The position numbers and the translations under genes are program-made. DNA of 64,000 bases from Natrinema gelatinilyticum (GTDB lineage: Archaea; Halobacteriota; Halobacteria; Halobacteriales; Natrialbaceae): positions 1,984,001 through 2,048,000 of the forward strand of contig NZ_CP100756.1 of assembly GCF_024266705.1 (NCBI RefSeq), in the 5' to 3' direction. Shown piece by piece: positions 53,784 through 62,467 of this stretch; within the stretch, counting starts at the first letter, position 1; each line of letters opens with the position of its first letter. The notes under the pieces are model-generated. The model was given only the letters and a program-made list of their open reading frames with translations. It searched no databases and was not told where the DNA came from.

Positions 53784-54671
53784 TCACGATCGACATCCAA
53801 GGACCGTTTCGACCGCAGTCGACGTCGGTGCACTCCGCGCGCCATTCTGGCTCGCGGTAAGCGCGCCACAGGCGTTCCCGTACGCGAGAGCGCGGTCGAT
53901 ATCGCCATCCCCGAGCCACCTCGTGAGGAATCCCGCGGCGAAGGCGTCACCCGCACCGGCCGTGTCGACCGGGTCGACGTCGAATCCCGGATGAACGACG
54001 GCGCCGTCCGGTGCGTACGCTTCCGCCCCGTCGGCACCGCAGGTGACGACGACGATCCGACCGTCGCCCGGCTCGTCGAGTCGGTCGGGCCCGAGCAACG
54101 CCGTCGCCTCTCGATCGGTCACGAAGACGATGTCGGCGAGCGCGAGCGCCTCGTCGAAATCTCGGTCGGCGACTCGACGGCCCGGATCGAAACTGACGGA
54201 CAGGTCGGCTTCGCCGGCGATCCGTGCGATCGCAGCGGCGGTGTCGGGGCGCTGTCCCGTGAGATGCACGTGGTCCGCCGCTCGGATTCGAGCCGACTCG
54301 AGGTCGTCCGGTGTGACGGCCTCGTTGACGCCGTCGGTCCCGAGGATCGCGACTTCGCCAATCTCGTCGACGAGCAGGTACTTCACGGCCGTGTCGGCCC
54401 CCTCGACGACGCGTACGCCGGCCAGGGAGACGCCCGCGGCCTCGAGTTCGTGACGGGCGAGCAGTCCGTTGTCGTCGTCGCCGACGCTGCCGATCAGCCC
54501 GGCGTCGACGCCGAGGCTGGCGAGCGCGGTGGCGACGTTGGCGGCGCTCCCGCCGCCGGATTGGCGCTGCGAGCGAATCGAGGCCTCGCCGTCGGGCTCG
54601 GGGAGTCTGTCGACGCGAAGGGTCACGTCCCAGTTGATGTGCCCGGCCGTGAGTACCGTCACCGAATCCAT
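53784..54671 (-). CDS. PfkB-family sugar kinase
   Basis: The 295-residue kinase has both PfkB signatures: GGGSAANVATALASLG near the start and DTAGAGDAFAAGFL near the end, where the Asp is catalytic. The second part of the fold holds VDEIGEVAILG and VSFDPGRR. It lies near udp (about 540 bases). In halophiles, ribose-1-phosphate kinase of the pentose bisphosphate route belongs to this family, so that is a plausible role. Ribokinase is the alternative. Confidence 0.85.
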   Translation of the reverse strand: MDSVTVLTAGHINWDVTLRVDRLPEPDGEASIRSQRQSGGGSAANVATALASLGVDAGLIGSVGDDDNGLLARHELEAAGVSLAGVRVVEGADTAVKYLLVDEIGEVAILGTDGVNEAVTPDDLESARIRAADHVHLTGQRPDTAAAIARIAGEADLSVSFDPGRRVADRDFDEALALADIVFVTDREATALLGPDRLDEPGDGRIVVVTCGADGAEAYAPDGAVVHPGFDVDPVDTAGAGDAFAAGFLTRWLGDGDIDRALAYGNACGALTASQNGARSAPTSTAVETVLGCRS

Positions 54672-54764
54672 TCGACGATATCGGGAGGACGGTGTCGGCC
54701 GGCAAAAATCTAGTGACGGGCGGTGGTGGTCGTTCCCGTACGGCCGCGGCCCGCCGGGGTATGA

Positions 54765-55094
54765 TCAAAACGATTCGGTCGGTCCCTCGGTCCGTTCTCC
54801 GAGCGCCGGCGGCGTACGGTCGCTGTAGCCTTTCCGTCCGATGGCGCCTTCGGCGACGTTGCCGAAGATGGCGATACGAGCTTCAGTCGCGGAGTCGAAC
54901 TGTTCTTCGTACACGAGGTCCAGCACCTCCTCGAGCGTCTGTTCGCCGTTCTGGAACTGGAGGACTTCGCTGCCGTATGCCTCGACCAGTTCCTCGCACG
55001 TCGCCGGATACTCGTGTTGCTCGAGCTGCTGAGCGAGCGGACCGAATTCGACCCCGAGTTCTCTGGTTCGGTGGCTCTCGGTATGGACGGTCAT
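54765..55094 (-). CDS. DUF5789-like small protein
   Basis: The 109-residue protein is helical and acidic: LAQQLEQHEYPATCEELVEAYG and EQTLEEVLDLVYEEQFDS, then the conserved end GAIGRKGYSDRTPPALGE. This ending recurs in a haloarchaeal family I place near DUF5789. It is upstream of, and convergent with, nothing else. The gene lies just before the transposon region. Confidence 0.7.
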   Translation of the reverse strand: MTVHTESHRTRELGVEFGPLAQQLEQHEYPATCEELVEAYGSEVLQFQNGEQTLEEVLDLVYEEQFDSATEARIAIFGNVAEGAIGRKGYSDRTPPALGERTEGPTESF

Positions 55095-55486
55095 CGTAGC
55101 ATTTGTACATCATCGACCATTATAAACTTCGTGCGTGATTCAACGATTTGTTCGACCGATGAATTTCCGATCCAGTGAGACGTGACTCCGACGCGGTATC
55201 TGTGCCGGGTGTGGTCCCTTCCCGTCTTGAGGGGTCAGACGGCGTCCGACTCTCCCGCAGTCCGTCTCGGAGGACTGCCGGTCGCTCGCTCATCGCGACG
55301 ATCCGTGGGCGGTCCATTGCAATTTTAGCTGTAATTGAGGGCGCTAAGCCCCCTTCTGCTCACGGCAACGCCGTTCGCATGGTCAGCGGGACCGACGGTC
55401 CCGCGCTATCCTCAGCGAGCGCCGAAGGCGCGAGCAGGGAGGGGATACAGCGCCCGCACGTCTTGTTTTCGTGTGAATCGGCACCC

Positions 55487-55527
55487 TTATTATCCCTTCG
55501 GCCGAAGGTGAGAATAAGATGCTCACC
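55487..55527. repeat. Two overlapping, competing hairpins
   Basis: Stem one is TTATT...AATAA (55487-55491/55513-55517) closed over the perfect palindrome CCTTCGGCCGAAGG (55495-55508). Stem two is GGTGAG/CTCACC (55507-55512/55522-55527). They share bases 55507-55517, so only one can form at a time. They lie in the TnpB remnant. Confidence 0.5.
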
Positions 55528-55657
55528 ACGTTTCCGGCGGTGTTCAAACGCGACAACAAGCGTGCATCGTCGGTTGTGGCCGAGTGTCCAACCGGTAGGA
55601 GCGGGACACTCCGAACAACCTGTAAAGGGAAGCCGCCTGCGGAGTCTGGAACCGTCC

Positions 55658-56835
55658 GCAGAACGCCGTAATGAGTGACGGAAGTTATGGGCATAGACTG
55701 AGACGGGCGAGTAATGGGAGGAGACCGGCGAGGCGATCTTGTTCGTCATCTAAGTGAGCAGGAGTTGGATCGTCTGCTGGACGAAGCAGACGATCCAAAG
55801 ATCATCAAGCGACTCACCTTTGTCAAACGTCTCTACAAGGGAGCAACGTACGAGGAAGCAGCCGACGACGTTGGCAAATCTGCGTCGACTGGAAGTCGCT
55901 GGGCGCGTCGATGGAACGATGGCGGACTTGGTCAGTTGACACCGAACTTCGGGGGCGGAAGGCCCCCGAAGCTCGGTGACGAGGAACAAGAGCGTCTGTT
56001 AGAACTTCTCCGGGAGGGGCAACCCTGGAAAGCACAGGAAGTTCATCAGCTCTTGGACGAAGAGTTCGGTGTAGAGTACCATCCGGATTATCTCGGTCGA
56101 TTCCTCCGGAATCTCGGACTGTCCTACGCTAAACCACGTCCAAAGCGCCCCTCTCGGCCAGAAAACGCAGATGAAATCCTCGAAGAACGCGTCGCAGACG
56201 CGTTCGACGAGGAGACAGAGACGGCACATAACAAGCGTCCTGATGATGAGGACGAAGGATGGGTCCTCGACGACGATATTTGCACGGATGGGGGAACTGT
56301 CGTCGGTTTTTGTGATGCTTCGCATCCACAACCATACGACAATTCGCATCGACTGTGGTACGTTGATGATCCGACACTGGAACGACCGCTGGTGAAGCTT
56401 GACGAACCAGCGGTCGGATGCTATACGCTCAACGGCAAAAGTGTCCTGACGTTCCCTGAAGATCAATCGAAAGAGAACATCTGTGCGCTCTTGGAGCAAG
56501 TCCGCGAGCAGAATCCGGGAACGCGGATTCTGCTCGTCTTGGATAACTTCTCGTCTCACATCTGTGAACACACGCGCAAACGCGCACATCAACTCGGTAT
56601 TGATCTCGTCTTTCTTCCGGTCGGCTCACCGCATCTCAACCCGATTGAACAGGTTTGGAAAGTACTCAAACGCACTGCCTCGCCAATCGTGGTGGCGAGC
56701 GAGAGCGCGTTCCGAACTCTCGCTCGCCGTCTCTTCGACACCCTTACCGATCGACTCGGATTTGCTAAGTCCTGGATCGATCAATTCCTCAGTCCATATT
56801 TGCAAAAGTTATCTTGATCATTAATGGCGTTCTGC
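55658..56835 (+). mobile_element. IS630-family element
   Basis: A short inverted repeat, GCAGAACGCC (55658-55667) and GGCGTTCTGC (56826-56835), brackets the transposase gene, giving about 1.18 kb, a usual IS630 length. The expected TA duplication is not visible at these limits, so the true ends may be a few bases away or altered. Confidence 0.6.
55714..56817 (+). CDS. IS630-family transposase
   Basis: The 367-residue protein has an N-terminal helix-turn-helix part (ATYEEAADDVGKSASTGSRWARRW and PPKLGDEEQERLLELL) and a DDE domain with VVGFCDASHPQPYD, LLVLDNFSSHICEHT and the closing Glu in SPHLNPIEQVWKVLKR. The frame is complete, so the element may be active. A non-halophile-like neutral composition compared with its neighbours is normal for IS. 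Confidence 0.93.
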   Translation: MGGDRRGDLVRHLSEQELDRLLDEADDPKIIKRLTFVKRLYKGATYEEAADDVGKSASTGSRWARRWNDGGLGQLTPNFGGGRPPKLGDEEQERLLELLREGQPWKAQEVHQLLDEEFGVEYHPDYLGRFLRNLGLSYAKPRPKRPSRPENADEILEERVADAFDEETETAHNKRPDDEDEGWVLDDDICTDGGTVVGFCDASHPQPYDNSHRLWYVDDPTLERPLVKLDEPAVGCYTLNGKSVLTFPEDQSKENICALLEQVREQNPGTRILLVLDNFSSHICEHTRKRAHQLGIDLVFLPVGSPHLNPIEQVWKVLKRTASPIVVASESAFRTLARRLFDTLTDRLGFAKSWIDQFLSPYLQKLS

Positions 56836-57009
56836 CGGGCCGCACGAGACGCGGAGCGTCTTGTGGACGCTGTGGGATCTGTTCCTGCACGTTCCGACAC
56901 AGAAACAGGACGCTCCGTCCGCACCAAGCGAGGGCCGGGGAGGCCCGAGCGCGGTCGGGCGGAATAGTTCACCACGAACTTTTTGTATGCCGTGTGGAGT
57001 ATGGGCGAT

Positions 57010-57552
57010 ATGGCCAGCAACGGTGGCGAGGAGGGCTCACCGACGGATTCGAACGCGGGAGTCGATCCGTCGGAACGGCGACCCGATCCGGGAGACACCG
57101 GTTTCGAACACTCGGTCGATTCGGACACGAACGACGGTGTCGTCTCGTCGACCGTCGAGGACGCAAGCAAATACGGGCTATCGCTGACGCTGATCGGCGG
57201 CCTCCTGCTCGCACTGGGGTACTACGGATACGTCGCAGTGACCGGCCCGCAGGCGCTCGGCCAGGCAATCCCCGGACCGTTCTATTTGCTCGCGTTCGCG
57301 CTCCTGTTCGTCCTCGAGTTGTTTCGGAGCCGCAAGCGCGGGGCGATGGCGCTGGTTCGGGCGACCGCCCTGGCGCTTTTCTACGGCGGCCTCACCGCGT
57401 TCGCGATCGAGGGCAGCGTCTACCTCTGGTACAATCCCGACGCGGCACTCGACGGGTTCGTCGGGATCACCGTGCTGGCCGTGTCGCTGATCGTCGCGGG
57501 GCTGGCGTACTTTCTCTATCTCGCCGTACTCGAATCGTATACGTCCGGCTAG
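57010..57552 (+). CDS. Four-helix membrane protein, unknown
   Basis: From the ATG at 57010 the protein has 180 residues. A 55-residue acidic disordered start (GVDPSERRPDPGDTGFEHSV) precedes four hydrophobic helices (LTLIGGLLLALGYYGYVAV, FYLLAFALLFVLEL, ATALALFYGGLTAFAI and ITVLAVSLIVAGLAYFLYLA). A TATA-like region precedes it. ATGs at 56983 and 57001 are alternatives. Function unknown. Confidence 0.75.
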   Translation: MASNGGEEGSPTDSNAGVDPSERRPDPGDTGFEHSVDSDTNDGVVSSTVEDASKYGLSLTLIGGLLLALGYYGYVAVTGPQALGQAIPGPFYLLAFALLFVLELFRSRKRGAMALVRATALALFYGGLTAFAIEGSVYLWYNPDAALDGFVGITVLAVSLIVAGLAYFLYLAVLESYTSG

Positions 57553-57826
57553 TGAACACGGCTCGTCGTTCGAGGGCGATCCCGATCCGGAGTCGAAGGG
57601 CTTCTCTCGGGTCACTCTTCGCCTGTGTCCGCTGCGGAAGAGGTCTGCTAGCAGAGACAGAGGGAGCGTATCGCTCGTCAGAAGTCGCCGATACTGACAC
57701 AGGTGGGGACGCTCTGCGCACATCGTCTCGACACGATTCCGAGTTGGACGGCGTCTCAGCGCGATTCGCACCGCGATCACTTCAGACGGATGGACCTGAA
57801 CGAGTCCAGAGCGATGGACATCTCGT

Positions 57827-58174
57827 TCAGTCGATCCACCCGTCCGGGAGTTCGTCGGCGTGGTCGTGCATTAGTTCAAGTAGTGGCTCGATTTCCTCGA
57901 ATCGCGGCCCCTTCCGGATAACGTTCTCGTTTCGATTCCGCTCGATGAGATCGGCTGCTTCGAGTTTCGGCAGGTGGGCATGATCGATTGCGATTTTTCG
58001 ATCTTTCTCCTCCCCATTCTCGGTCGAAATATCGACGGCCCTCTGCGCGTCGTAGCCCTGCGGGTTGTGTTCCAGCAGTGCGATCAGCAATCGGCGACGA
58101 TATTTGTCCGCTAGAACGTCGAGAGCACCGTCCAGCGATAAATTGTCCGGTGGTGGGGTCGTCTCCTCTCCCAT
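57827..58174 (-). CDS. DUF7344-like winged-helix protein
   Basis: The 115-residue protein has the haloarchaeal HTH layout: SLDGALDVLADKYRRRLLIALLEH, then IDHAHLPKLEAADLIERN, a wing, and a C-terminal helix (EEIEPLLELMHDHADELP). It resembles the DUF7344 group of small wHTH regulators. Target unknown. Confidence 0.75.
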   Translation of the reverse strand: MGEETTPPPDNLSLDGALDVLADKYRRRLLIALLEHNPQGYDAQRAVDISTENGEEKDRKIAIDHAHLPKLEAADLIERNRNENVIRKGPRFEEIEPLLELMHDHADELPDGWID

Positions 58175-58225
58175 GGCGTAGGAGTACTGGTGGTGAGAGA
58201 TGTATTTTGGGCGTTCGTATGCACT

Positions 58226-58530
58226 CTTTTTATCTGTAGTTGACGGCGCTCAGACCCTTCTGCTCACGGCGACGCCGTTCACATGGCCGGTGGAACCTTC
58301 GGTCCCACGCTGTCCTCAGCGAGCGTCATCAGAACGCAAGAGTGATCGGGGTTTGGTTTGAATACTCGTTTCGGAAGCGTACGCTCGAGTTGCCGGATTC
58401 GAATAGCGTACCGACGCAGCCACGATTCAGAAGTGACGCAGACCACTCACGCGTTCTGATTGGCAGTCAGAAAACTCCGTTTTCGGACGACGCCCGGAGG
58501 CCCAAGCACGGTAGGTCGAGGTAGTTCACT
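58226..58530. mobile_element. Short TnpB-type remnant, MITE-like
   Basis: This roughly 305-base block matches both arms of the remnant at 55325-56972 but has no room for a gene. It begins TTTTTATCTGTAGTTGACGG and ends near GTAGTTCAC. It looks like an internally deleted, non-autonomous copy that TnpB-type machinery elsewhere might have moved. Confidence 0.5.
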
Positions 58531-58578
58531 ATTGCGGCACATATGAAAATTTATTGACTATTTCCGTTCGTACGTGGC

Positions 58579-59226
58579 CTAGACCTCCGCCATGACCGTG
58601 TCGGTGAGAATAGCGTGAAGACCTCGACTCAATCGTCGCGAAAACGACTGCCGAGTGATACCGACGACGTCGGCCAACTCAGTGAGGTTCGTCTTCGATG
58701 GCACGTCGAAATACCCTTCGGCGAAGGCCAGTTCGACTGCTTCGCGTTGTTTGTCCGTTAGTCCATATGGATCGCTGTTCGATCCGTGTGGGTTCCAGAC
58801 GGCCTTGACGGTGCTTCGAATTCCGTTTTCGATCAGCACCTCTCGGAACGCCGAGAGGTTATCATGGTCGGGTCCTCGCAGTCGAAATTGCCACTCGTCG
58901 GACGTCCCGACCGCTTTCTCGACCACGAGATCGTGCGTTCTAAGCGCGCGAATAAACCCGTCGAGATCGGTCGCCCATGTGACTCGGTAGAGGTACTTCT
59001 TCGGTCCATCTTTGAGCCGCTCCAACTGACCTACTCGCTCGTCGCTTCGGACGGCGTCCTCGAACGACGCGGGGTCTGCGGTTGCAACCCAGAAGTACGG
59101 CACGAACATATCGCCCGTCGGAACGAACTGCGTGAGTTCGATTTGCACGTCCGGCCCGTCCTGGAGAATCTGACCGAACTCGAGGTGCTCGCTCGGGATC
59201 GACAACCGAGTCGTGACGATACTCAC
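58579..59226 (-). CDS. HTH-10 (bacterio-opsin-activator-like) regulator
   Basis: The 215-residue protein has the two-part Bat-like layout. The N-terminal domain is beta-rich (VQIELTQFVPTGDMFVPYFWV). The C-terminal HTH-10 domain reads YGLTDKQREAVELAFAEGYFDVPSKTNLTELADVVGITRQSFSRRLSRG. It is a transcription regulator of the family named after the bacterio-opsin activator. The neighbours do not reveal the regulon. Confidence 0.88.
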   Translation of the reverse strand: MSIVTTRLSIPSEHLEFGQILQDGPDVQIELTQFVPTGDMFVPYFWVATADPASFEDAVRSDERVGQLERLKDGPKKYLYRVTWATDLDGFIRALRTHDLVVEKAVGTSDEWQFRLRGPDHDNLSAFREVLIENGIRSTVKAVWNPHGSNSDPYGLTDKQREAVELAFAEGYFDVPSKTNLTELADVVGITRQSFSRRLSRGLHAILTDTVMAEV

Positions 59227-59628
59227 TGCGGTACCCCACTCGGTTGACGGTCCGAGTAACGACGCGATCGTGAGACCGCCCGACGCGTTTTCGTCGTTCG
59301 CTCGGCGCTTGGTGCAGAATGGCTGTCGTGTGATTTCATGGCTGAACCGTCAACTTTTCAACGCTATGGCCGTGTGATGTGTTCCGCCTAGCCGCCACAC
59401 GAAGAGAACGGGGCGTGTCGAACGACCGCGGTGCCCGATTCAAGTGACCCCTTTGGAATCAGGGTCGAACACAGAGTGCGTCGGCGTGATCACGTCGCGC
59501 AAATTGACGGCACCGATACGCAAAAAGGATCGCATTGGTCGGATCGAGTACGTCTTCCGATGAGCGACAGGCCGTTTACGTACTGCTGACCCAAAGTCGA
59601 AACCGTATCTACGACGCTCTCGAGGCGG
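59227..59628. other. Gap with no clear feature
   Basis: About 400 bases. A reading frame near 59545-59640 (ERQAVYVLLTQSRNRIYDALE) looks protein-like but overlaps the end of the DUF63 gene and has no clear start. It may be a remnant. Confidence 0.35.
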
Positions 59629-60450
59629 TCAGGCCACGGCGAACAACAGCGTGTTGTGAACGGCCGGTCCGAGACCGACTGCGGCGACCAGTGCGAGGAC
59701 GGTCCGCGCCTGCTGGGGTTGTTCGTCGACGTATTCCCGGAATAATCCGAGGATGACCAGCGCGAGGGCGACTTTGACGAGGACGAACAGCCAGCCGGCA
59801 CCGATGTACTCGGCGGTGGGCAGCGATCCACCGGCCTCGAGGATCACCAGTGAGAGCGGGACGTCCTCGCCGGCCCCGAGGACGTCGTAGCCAATCGCGG
59901 TCGTGACGCCGTCCAGCGTGTGTGAAAAGACTACGAGCGCCCCGGTCGCGCCCGTAGTCGCGGCCACGTCGGTAAACCAGAGACTCAGCGCGACCCAGGC
60001 GACGGCTGCGACGATGCCGGCGACGACGACGCTGATGACCGACCAGAACGGTTCGAAGGTTCCCGCCTCGACACTGCGAACGATGGCGAACATCGTGAAG
60101 ACAGTAAAAAACGCGGTACCGGTGATCCCGACGAATCGGTGAACCGCCGGCTGGCGGCCGCCGACGTGGAGAAAGATCGCGCCGAGCCAGACGGTCCCTG
60201 CGACGACCGCCGTCACTGCGTAGACCATCGGCGCGCTGAACAGGGGTGCGATACTCGCCGGAAACGCGTCCAGCTTGTACAGAACGTGGAGACTCGAGCC
60301 GAACATCATCCACGGCGCGAACGCCAGAACCGTCTGATCGGTCACCGGTGGCTCGATCGTCCACAGGAGCGCGATGACGCTTCCGAGAATCACGACAGTA
60401 GGAACCAGCAGGTACCACGGCGGGACGACGAACCCCTCGGGTAATACCAT
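59629..60450 (-). CDS. DUF63 membrane protein
   Basis: The 273-residue protein has about eight hydrophobic helices. Family features include FAPWMMFGSSLHVLYKL, VFSHTLDGVTTAIGYDVLG and FVLVKVALALVILGLFREYVD. DUF63 is archaeal and of unknown function. A conserved Asp-Gly pair in a membrane helix suggests ion or lipid handling; that is guesswork. Confidence 0.88.
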   Translation of the reverse strand: MVLPEGFVVPPWYLLVPTVVILGSVIALLWTIEPPVTDQTVLAFAPWMMFGSSLHVLYKLDAFPASIAPLFSAPMVYAVTAVVAGTVWLGAIFLHVGGRQPAVHRFVGITGTAFFTVFTMFAIVRSVEAGTFEPFWSVISVVVAGIVAAVAWVALSLWFTDVAATTGATGALVVFSHTLDGVTTAIGYDVLGAGEDVPLSLVILEAGGSLPTAEYIGAGWLFVLVKVALALVILGLFREYVDEQPQQARTVLALVAAVGLGPAVHNTLLFAVA

Positions 60451-60599
60451 AGAGTGCAGTAGGATAGACCAGTGACTAACACTTTCCGATTATCGAAGTA
60501 ATCAGTCACAAGATACGTAATCTGACGAAATTTCGTGACCACGGTGCGGACGACGTACCGGTGATACCCGGCTCTTTTCGGTCTCGTACCCCGTTTTCG

Positions 60600-61706
60600 T
60601 CAGACTTCCCACGGTTCGCCTGTCGTCTCGCCGAACAACTCCCGCATGAGTGTCACGATGCTCTCCGGTGGGAACTGACCGTGTTCGGTAACGATCGCGT
60701 CGACGTATCGCGGCGGCGTAACGTCGAAAGCGGGATTCTCAACCATCAGATCGGCATCGGGCTCGATCTGTTCGTCTGCCTCGAGCGGACGGTCGTCGAC
60801 GTTGGCGTTCACGCCGGTCTCCGATCGATCGCCGTCCTCACCGACCCCCGCCGTCGTGGCACGTCCCGTCTCGTTCTCCGTCTCGATCCCGACGCTGCCC
60901 GTGATCGCGCCCCGCTCGGCGTCCGAGAGGACCTCCGTTTCGTCGCGCATCTCTATCTCTACGCTGTGACCCGTCATCGTGTCGGGGTGAAGTTTGATCG
61001 TCTGGGCCGCGACCATCACTGGCACGCTCCGTTCGCGGGCGTTGACCGCCAGTCCGCTCGTTCCGATCTTGTTGATCACGCTGCCGTCCGCCACGATGCT
61101 GTCGGCTCCGACGAGCACGTGATCCGCGTCGTCAAGATATCGGCGTGCAGCGTTGTCGACGATCAGCGTTACCGGAACGCCCCACGCTCGTAATTGACGC
61201 GCCGTGATGTGGCCCTGCTTTCGAGGTCTGGTCTCCTTGACGATTGCCTCGAGGGCCTTTCCGTCCTCGAGCGCCGCCTCGATACACGCGAGGGCGTCCG
61301 TCGAGTGACAGTGGGTCAGGACGGTGTCGCCGTCTCGCAGCCGGTTCGCGCCGACCTCGCCGAGCGTGTCCTGGGCCTGCTCTAGATCACGCTGGAACGC
61401 CTCGGCGCGGGCGATCGTCGAGGCCCGGAGTTCCGTGACGGTCTCGCCGTCCGTCCCTCGAAGCACGTACCGGAGGGCGTTCGGCAAACTGACCGCGGTC
61501 GGACGCGTTTCGTAGAGCGTCCTCGCGGCGGCTCGAAGTTGGCTCCGGAACGTATCCGGCCGGTCGGCTGCGGCGTGTTCGGCCTGGGCGGCCAGCGCCG
61601 CAGCGGCCGCGTCAGCGATCGACGCAGCGCCGCGAATCCGCATGGCAGCGATGTCGTCGGCGGTGGATTCGACGGCCGAAACGACGCCCGATTCGGCGTC
61701 AGCCAT
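60600..61706 (-). CDS. Ribose-1,5-bisphosphate isomerase (eIF2B-like)
   Basis: The 368-residue protein belongs to the eIF2B/R15P isomerase family. It has MRIRGAASIADAAAAALAAQA, TVLTHCHSTDAL and LVGADSIVADGSVINKIGT, where the Cys and Asp are the catalytic pair, and it ends PRYVDAIVTEHGQFPPES. An acidic, low-complexity insert (about residues 250-312) is longer than in thermophile enzymes. It turns ribose 1,5-bisphosphate into ribulose 1,5-bisphosphate. It is divergent from deoC and probably works with udp and the PfkB kinase. Confidence 0.88.
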   Translation of the reverse strand: MADAESGVVSAVESTADDIAAMRIRGAASIADAAAAALAAQAEHAAADRPDTFRSQLRAAARTLYETRPTAVSLPNALRYVLRGTDGETVTELRASTIARAEAFQRDLEQAQDTLGEVGANRLRDGDTVLTHCHSTDALACIEAALEDGKALEAIVKETRPRKQGHITARQLRAWGVPVTLIVDNAARRYLDDADHVLVGADSIVADGSVINKIGTSGLAVNARERSVPVMVAAQTIKLHPDTMTGHSVEIEMRDETEVLSDAERGAITGSVGIETENETGRATTAGVGEDGDRSETGVNANVDDRPLEADEQIEPDADLMVENPAFDVTPPRYVDAIVTEHGQFPPESIVTLMRELFGETTGEPWEV

Positions 61707-61777
61707 GCGCGAAGGTTACACACCACCGGTAAAAAGTGAACGGGCGATTTTTGCCCGTTCGGTGAGTCGGCCGAGAT

Positions 61778-62413
61778 ATGGATCGCAGCGAACTCGCCTC
61801 TCTAATCGATCACACCGTCCTCGGGCCCGCGACGACGCCGGTCGACGTTCGGGACGTCCTCGATGCGGCCCGACAGCATGGGATGAACGCCTGTATTCCG
61901 CCGTACGCAGTCGAGGAGGCGGCCACGTACGCGCCGGACGTGACCCTCGCGACCGTCGTCGGCTTTCCACACGGGCAGAATACGAGCGAGACGAAACGCC
62001 GCGAGGGTGTGACCGCCTGGCAGGCAGGCGCCGACGAACTCGATGTCGTGATCAACATCGGCCGCCTGCGGGCGGGCGCGGACGACACCGTCAGAACCGA
62101 ACTCGAGGAACTGGTCGCGGCGGTACCGATTCCGGTCAAGGTGATCGTCGAGACCGCACTGCTGACGGACGCGGAGAAACGCCGCGCCTGCGAAGCCGCC
62201 GCGGCCGCCGACGCGGCGATGGTCAAAACGTCGACGGGGTTCGAAGCGGGCGGTGCGACGGTCGACGACGTCGAGCTCATGAGCGAATACCTCCCGGTCA
62301 AGGCGAGCGGCGGCATCGGTAGCTACGACGAGGCCATAGCCATGCTCGAGGCCGGTGCCGAACGGATCGGCGCGTCGAGCGGGGTGGCAATCCTCGAGGG
62401 AGCGCCCGAGTAG
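61778..62413 (+). CDS. deoC: Deoxyribose-phosphate aldolase
   Basis: The 211-residue TIM-barrel enzyme splits deoxyribose 5-phosphate to glyceraldehyde 3-phosphate and acetaldehyde. Visible features are [12 protein letters not shown] at the start, [21 protein letters not shown] and MVKTSTGF, where the Lys forms the Schiff base, then [10 protein letters not shown] and GASSG. It lies divergent from the R15P isomerase gene, 71 bases away, linking two steps of nucleoside-sugar breakdown. Confidence 0.95.
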   Translation: MDRSELASLIDHTVLGPATTPVDVRDVLDAARQHGMNACIPPYAVEEAATYAPDVTLATVVGFPHGQNTSETKRREGVTAWQAGADELDVVINIGRLRAGADDTVRTELEELVAAVPIPVKVIVETALLTDAEKRRACEAAAAADAAMVKTSTGFEAGGATVDDVELMSEYLPVKASGGIGSYDEAIAMLEAGAERIGASSGVAILEGAPE

Positions 62414-62467
62414 CCTGCGCAACGACAAATGTTTTGGTCGATCCAGAATCATTGATTACTAGGATCA

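Larger units (their letters stand above)
55325..56972. mobile_element. TnpB-type element remnant, split by IS630
   Basis: The left arm (about 55325-55440) and the shorter remnant at 58226-58340 share CTTCTGCTCACGGC, ACGCCGTTC and TCCTCAGCGAGCG. The right arms (about 56936-56972 and 58493-58530) share GGAGGCCC, GCACGGT/GCGCGGT and TAGTTCAC. The right arm fits the omega-RNA end of haloarchaeal TnpB elements. No tnpB gene remains. An IS630 element has inserted between the arms. Confidence 0.5.
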
